Positions 61,001-64,000 of a DNA stretch of 64,000 nt are shown piece after piece. The DNA is taken from contig JAQQWL010000008.1 of assembly GCA_038363925.1 (NCBI GenBank), forward strand, positions 1,736,001 to 1,800,000, given 5' to 3'. Source of the stretch: Apiospora phragmitis (lineage: Eukaryota > Ascomycota > Sordariomycetes > Amphisphaeriales > Apiosporaceae). Below the pieces are notes generated by a model. The model saw only the letters and a program-made list of their open reading frames with translations, was not told the origin of the DNA and made no database searches. Each line of letters opens with the position of its first letter. The stretch's first letter is position 1. The translations under genes were made by a program, and so were the position numbers.

Positions 61001-64000
61001 GCTCTTGCAACCATGAAACTGAGATCTCCGGCGTCTTTAACGAGCTGCATCTTGAAAGAAGCCTGAGGTAGCATGGTTGACCACGCACCACCACAAAGCT
61101 CTTTCGTATCCCCGATAATTAGCAGCACTCCATCCGGCTTCAAGAGCTGGTGCACCCTGGATAGACTCGATGCTAAATCCGATGTAGAGAGAATAGTATT
61201 GCATGCGTAGACGATATCATAAAAATTTTGCTGAAAGCCTTGCTTGGCTAGGTCCGTCTCAAGATCGAGTGCTCGCTTATTGATCAAGTCGGACCATACC
61301 CCTAGTTCGCTAGGCAGACCATCGGAGATGGTCCCACAAGTAAGGTCATATACTGCCGGATCGCTATCGTGCTGTTTCAAAGCTCCAAGAAACGCCGAAG
61401 TGGTTTCTCCTGACCCACCGCCGACTTCCATCACGGAAAGGCCCGACTGTTTAAGCGCCTTGTGCCGGAGGTACTCAGACAACAGATCGTAACAGCGGCT
61501 GAGTGAAGAGCTCGAAGCTGATGCATCAGGAGCTTGAAGTGTGCCTGCTGAGAGGAATCGCTCGTCGGGAACCCATTGAACTTGATAGCACATGTTGCGT
61601 CCAACTGGGGACCCCGCGGCCCCCGATGGTTCCGCCGCCAGGCTGCGTAGCTCCATTCCCGAGACCGAAATGACCGGGGCTGCCGTCTGGGAGCGCCTGC
61701 CGGGAAACACCATGATGTCTGCTTCTGCCGCTCGGAATCGACTCGAAGTCAGAGTGGTTACTGCCGAGAGCATAGTTCCAGGCGCATTGTCGACGTCTAG
61801 GGAGACGAGCATGTTGTCTATCCGGACAGGCATTACCGAGCCTGCTCCCATCTTCTGGTGTACCAGAGGCAAACTGTTGTGTAACAAAATGTCTAGTGTG
61901 GAAGGGTGGATAATGTGAGGTCGAAGATAGTTCGCGGGCATGACGGAGCGCACATCTGGAATGGCGACGACAGAGACGGCAACATCCTGGCCGAGCTCCA
62001 GTTCCTCAATGCCCGAGAAGGTTGGGCCGTAAGTATTGCCAAGCCGATTGAGCTCGTAGTAAAGCTCGACCCCCGACATGTATCGACTGAACGATCGATC
62101 GAGCTGGCCTGCGGTTTCTCCGTACGTGACCAAATTCTCGAAGTTGCCTTCTGGAGAATCGGATGCAAACTCGACGACAATGGATCCCCGGCAGTTCTCG
62201 TTCCAATGCTCCTCGCCTGTGAAAGTAGTGACCGAGAAAGCGTGGTGCATGAAAGTGCCACGATCGGTCCCTTCGGGGCTGAACGCCAGCTGGGCTTCCA
62301 CTCTGGCACGGCTGTCGGGAATAACCAGCCCTTTGAGGAAAGCCACATTCTGCAACCGCAAGCGCCGGATCTTGCGGGCCGGGTAGCGGTCCGAGGCTAG
62401 CTGCGACGCCGCCTCCATGGCCATACAGAGATAGCCGGCGCCGGGGAAGATAATCAGGCCATCCACGACGTGGTCCCGAAGCCACGGGAGGTCCTCGACC
62501 CCGATCATGTGCCTCCATACCGGCCGCAGCGGTGTATTGTCCGTCATCCGGACGCCGAGGAGATCGTGGTACGGGTGTTTCCGCAGGCGGGACTCGTGCC
62601 AATGCCTCTTGCTCCGATCCCATGGATACGAAGGTAAATTGTGCAGCACGACGGCCTTTGCCCTCGTCGGGTCCGAAGACGACACCGCAGACATGTTTAA
62701 TGGATAGCCGCGGGAGAAAAGGCTTCCAACCATGGCTAGCGCGCTTTCGATGGCCCCAGTGCCACGGGTCAGCACGGAAGTATAGCTGTATGGAAGGGGC
62801 TCTCCCAGGTCAGCAATGCATTGCCTTGCGGGACCTGCTAGCGCGGAATGCGGTCCTATCTCTATAAAGACGCGGTGTGGCAGCGCGCTCCTCGAAGACG
62901 TGTGGTTTGCCCGGCACAGAGCTTGGAGCGCATCACAAAATCTGACCTTGTTGACGAGATTCGAGACCCAGTAGTCGCCGTCAAACTGCTCGGACTTCAG
63001 ACCACCCGTTACCGAAGAGAACATCTTGATGGTAGTCTCTGGCAGGCCGCTCTGCGCAACAACTCCAAGACTGGCTCGGTACTCCTCCGCCGCAGCCTGC
63101 ATATGATGGGAATGGTACGCGGTGTCGACAAGCAGCCTTCTGTTGAAGATTTCATGTTTTGTCAAGATATCCGAGAGTTCGGATATGGCGGCGTTATCTC
63201 CAGAAATGGTAACACTGCTAGGGCTATTTTGACAAGCAACCACGGCAATTCCTTGCTCGAGCTTTTTCAAATACGGGGTTATTTCATCCTCGCTGACTCC
63301 GACAGCGAGCATAGCTCCGTTACCAAAGCCCTTGCCTTTCGCTATTGTCGAGGAAAACCCACGAAAGTATGCTGCCTTGATGGCTTGGTGATGGGAGAGA
63401 TGGCCAGCAGCGTATGCGGCGGCGATCTCACCGCTGGAGTGCCCGACCACTGAGTCGGGGACGATTCCCCAAGAGCGCACCAAGTCTACAAGGGCAATTT
63501 GGATCGCCGTTGTGATGGGCTGTGCCAGCTCGGCTTCCTTCAACCGAGATTTTTCCGGCCCTCGGAGGAGTTCTTCGACTAGGTCCCAGGGCGACCCCAT
63601 CATGACAAGAATTTCACAGCATTGACGTATAGAGGCATAGAATACGGGATCCGCAAGCAGCTCGCAGCCCATGCCAGCCCATTGAGCGCCTTGCCCGCTG
63701 AAGACGAAACTGACGTTGACCTCTGGTGAAATTCGAGTCAGGGCGTCCGTGGTCTGCGATGCCTTTCTCAGAGCTTCGAGGAGCTGTGGCGGGGTCGAGG
63801 CGACTGTGCTGAAGCGCCAGGGCATGATAGACCGACGATCTGAGAGTGTGTAAGCGAGATCTCCAAGTGAAGTAGGATCCTCGTGCTGCGAAACCCACTC
63901 CGCCGTGTCGGCCAGTAGGCTACGCAGCGAGGATTGACTGGCGGCGGTTAGAGTAAACAGCCGCGGGACACTCTCCGCGATAACTTCGTCAGCTGTGTCC
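56404..64000 (-). CDS. Highly reducing type I polyketide synthase with C-terminal cAT-like domain (partial)
   Basis: Iterative enzyme building a reduced, probably methylated, chain from malonyl-CoA. The 5' end with the KS lies outside the window; the frame is open to 64,000. Domains in order: KS-AT linker; AT with FVFSGQGAQWAGMG and active site GHSSG (Ser codon 63,436-63,438); DH with HVVDGLIIFPGAGY (His 62,470-62,472) and HPSTLDILLHN (Asp near 61,893); cMT with VMEVGGGSGETT (near 61,430-61,395); ER with DGAASEVGQAA (near 59,979-59,947); KR with GGLGGLGR (after correction) and QANYNASN (Tyr near 58,942); ACP with LGLDSLIAIEL (Ser near 58,432); then the cAT-like domain. Four single-base indels (60,786 +1, about 60,490 -1, about 59,365 -1, about 56,830 +1) cancel, leaving 2,532 codons in the visible part. 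The product cannot be predicted. No other biosynthetic gene is visible in the window, so a cluster would extend to the right. Confidence 0.92.

Overview
The window is nuclear DNA of a filamentous ascomycete (Pezizomycotina, most likely a Sordariomycete). The genes have short introns with GTAAGT-like donors. Proteins and architectures typical of filamentous fungi are present, including an iterative highly reducing polyketide synthase, an OPT transporter and a fungal-type GH35. Two AT-rich blocks show the signature of repeat-induced point mutation (RIP): CpA and TpG are almost absent while CpG is retained, and transposase reading frames are riddled with stops.

Layout. 1-5060 is a RIP-mutated block: the 3' part of an LTR element, then a pogo/Fot1-like transposase relic. 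5.5-43.6 kb is a gene island holding a small acidic hypothetical protein; an F-box-like protein (-); a small hypothetical (-); KRE33/NAT10 RNA cytidine acetyltransferase (+); LYS12 homoisocitrate dehydrogenase (-); a disordered Pro/Ala/Lys-rich protein (+); mitochondrial ribosomal protein uS8m (-); a conserved protein with a Pro/Gly repeat tail (+); a single-pass membrane protein (+); a WrbA/Ycp4-type flavoprotein (-); an OPT transporter (-); an MFS monocarboxylate-type porter (-); and a small secreted Lys/Cys-containing protein (-). 44,229-51,561 is a nested transposon block with terminal inverted repeats and a TA target duplication. It contains a complete LTR element, extra LTRs and a second pogo element, and it abuts the 3' remnant of an LRR-like gene. 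53.1-56.1 kb is a GH35 beta-galactosidase with an internal deletion. 56.4 kb to the window end is a highly reducing PKS (-), cut at the edge before its KS domain. Its order is AT-DH-cMT-ER-KR-ACP plus a C-terminal carnitine-acyltransferase-like domain.

Two points govern reading. First, twelve genes, including housekeeping ones, carry single-base insertions or deletions, twenty in all and mostly in homopolymer runs. In the eleven genes whose exon structure could be fully traced, restoring these bases brings the coding length back to a multiple of three, so they look like uncorrected assembly errors rather than decay. Second, some lesions are not of that kind: the GH35 deletion, the transposon at the LRR gene, an in-frame stop followed by a coding extension in the flavoprotein, a missing AUG in the secreted protein, and the loss of the expected catalytic histidine in the PKS terminal domain. 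Apart from the PKS, which may belong to a secondary-metabolite cluster extending to the right, the genes show no common pathway.
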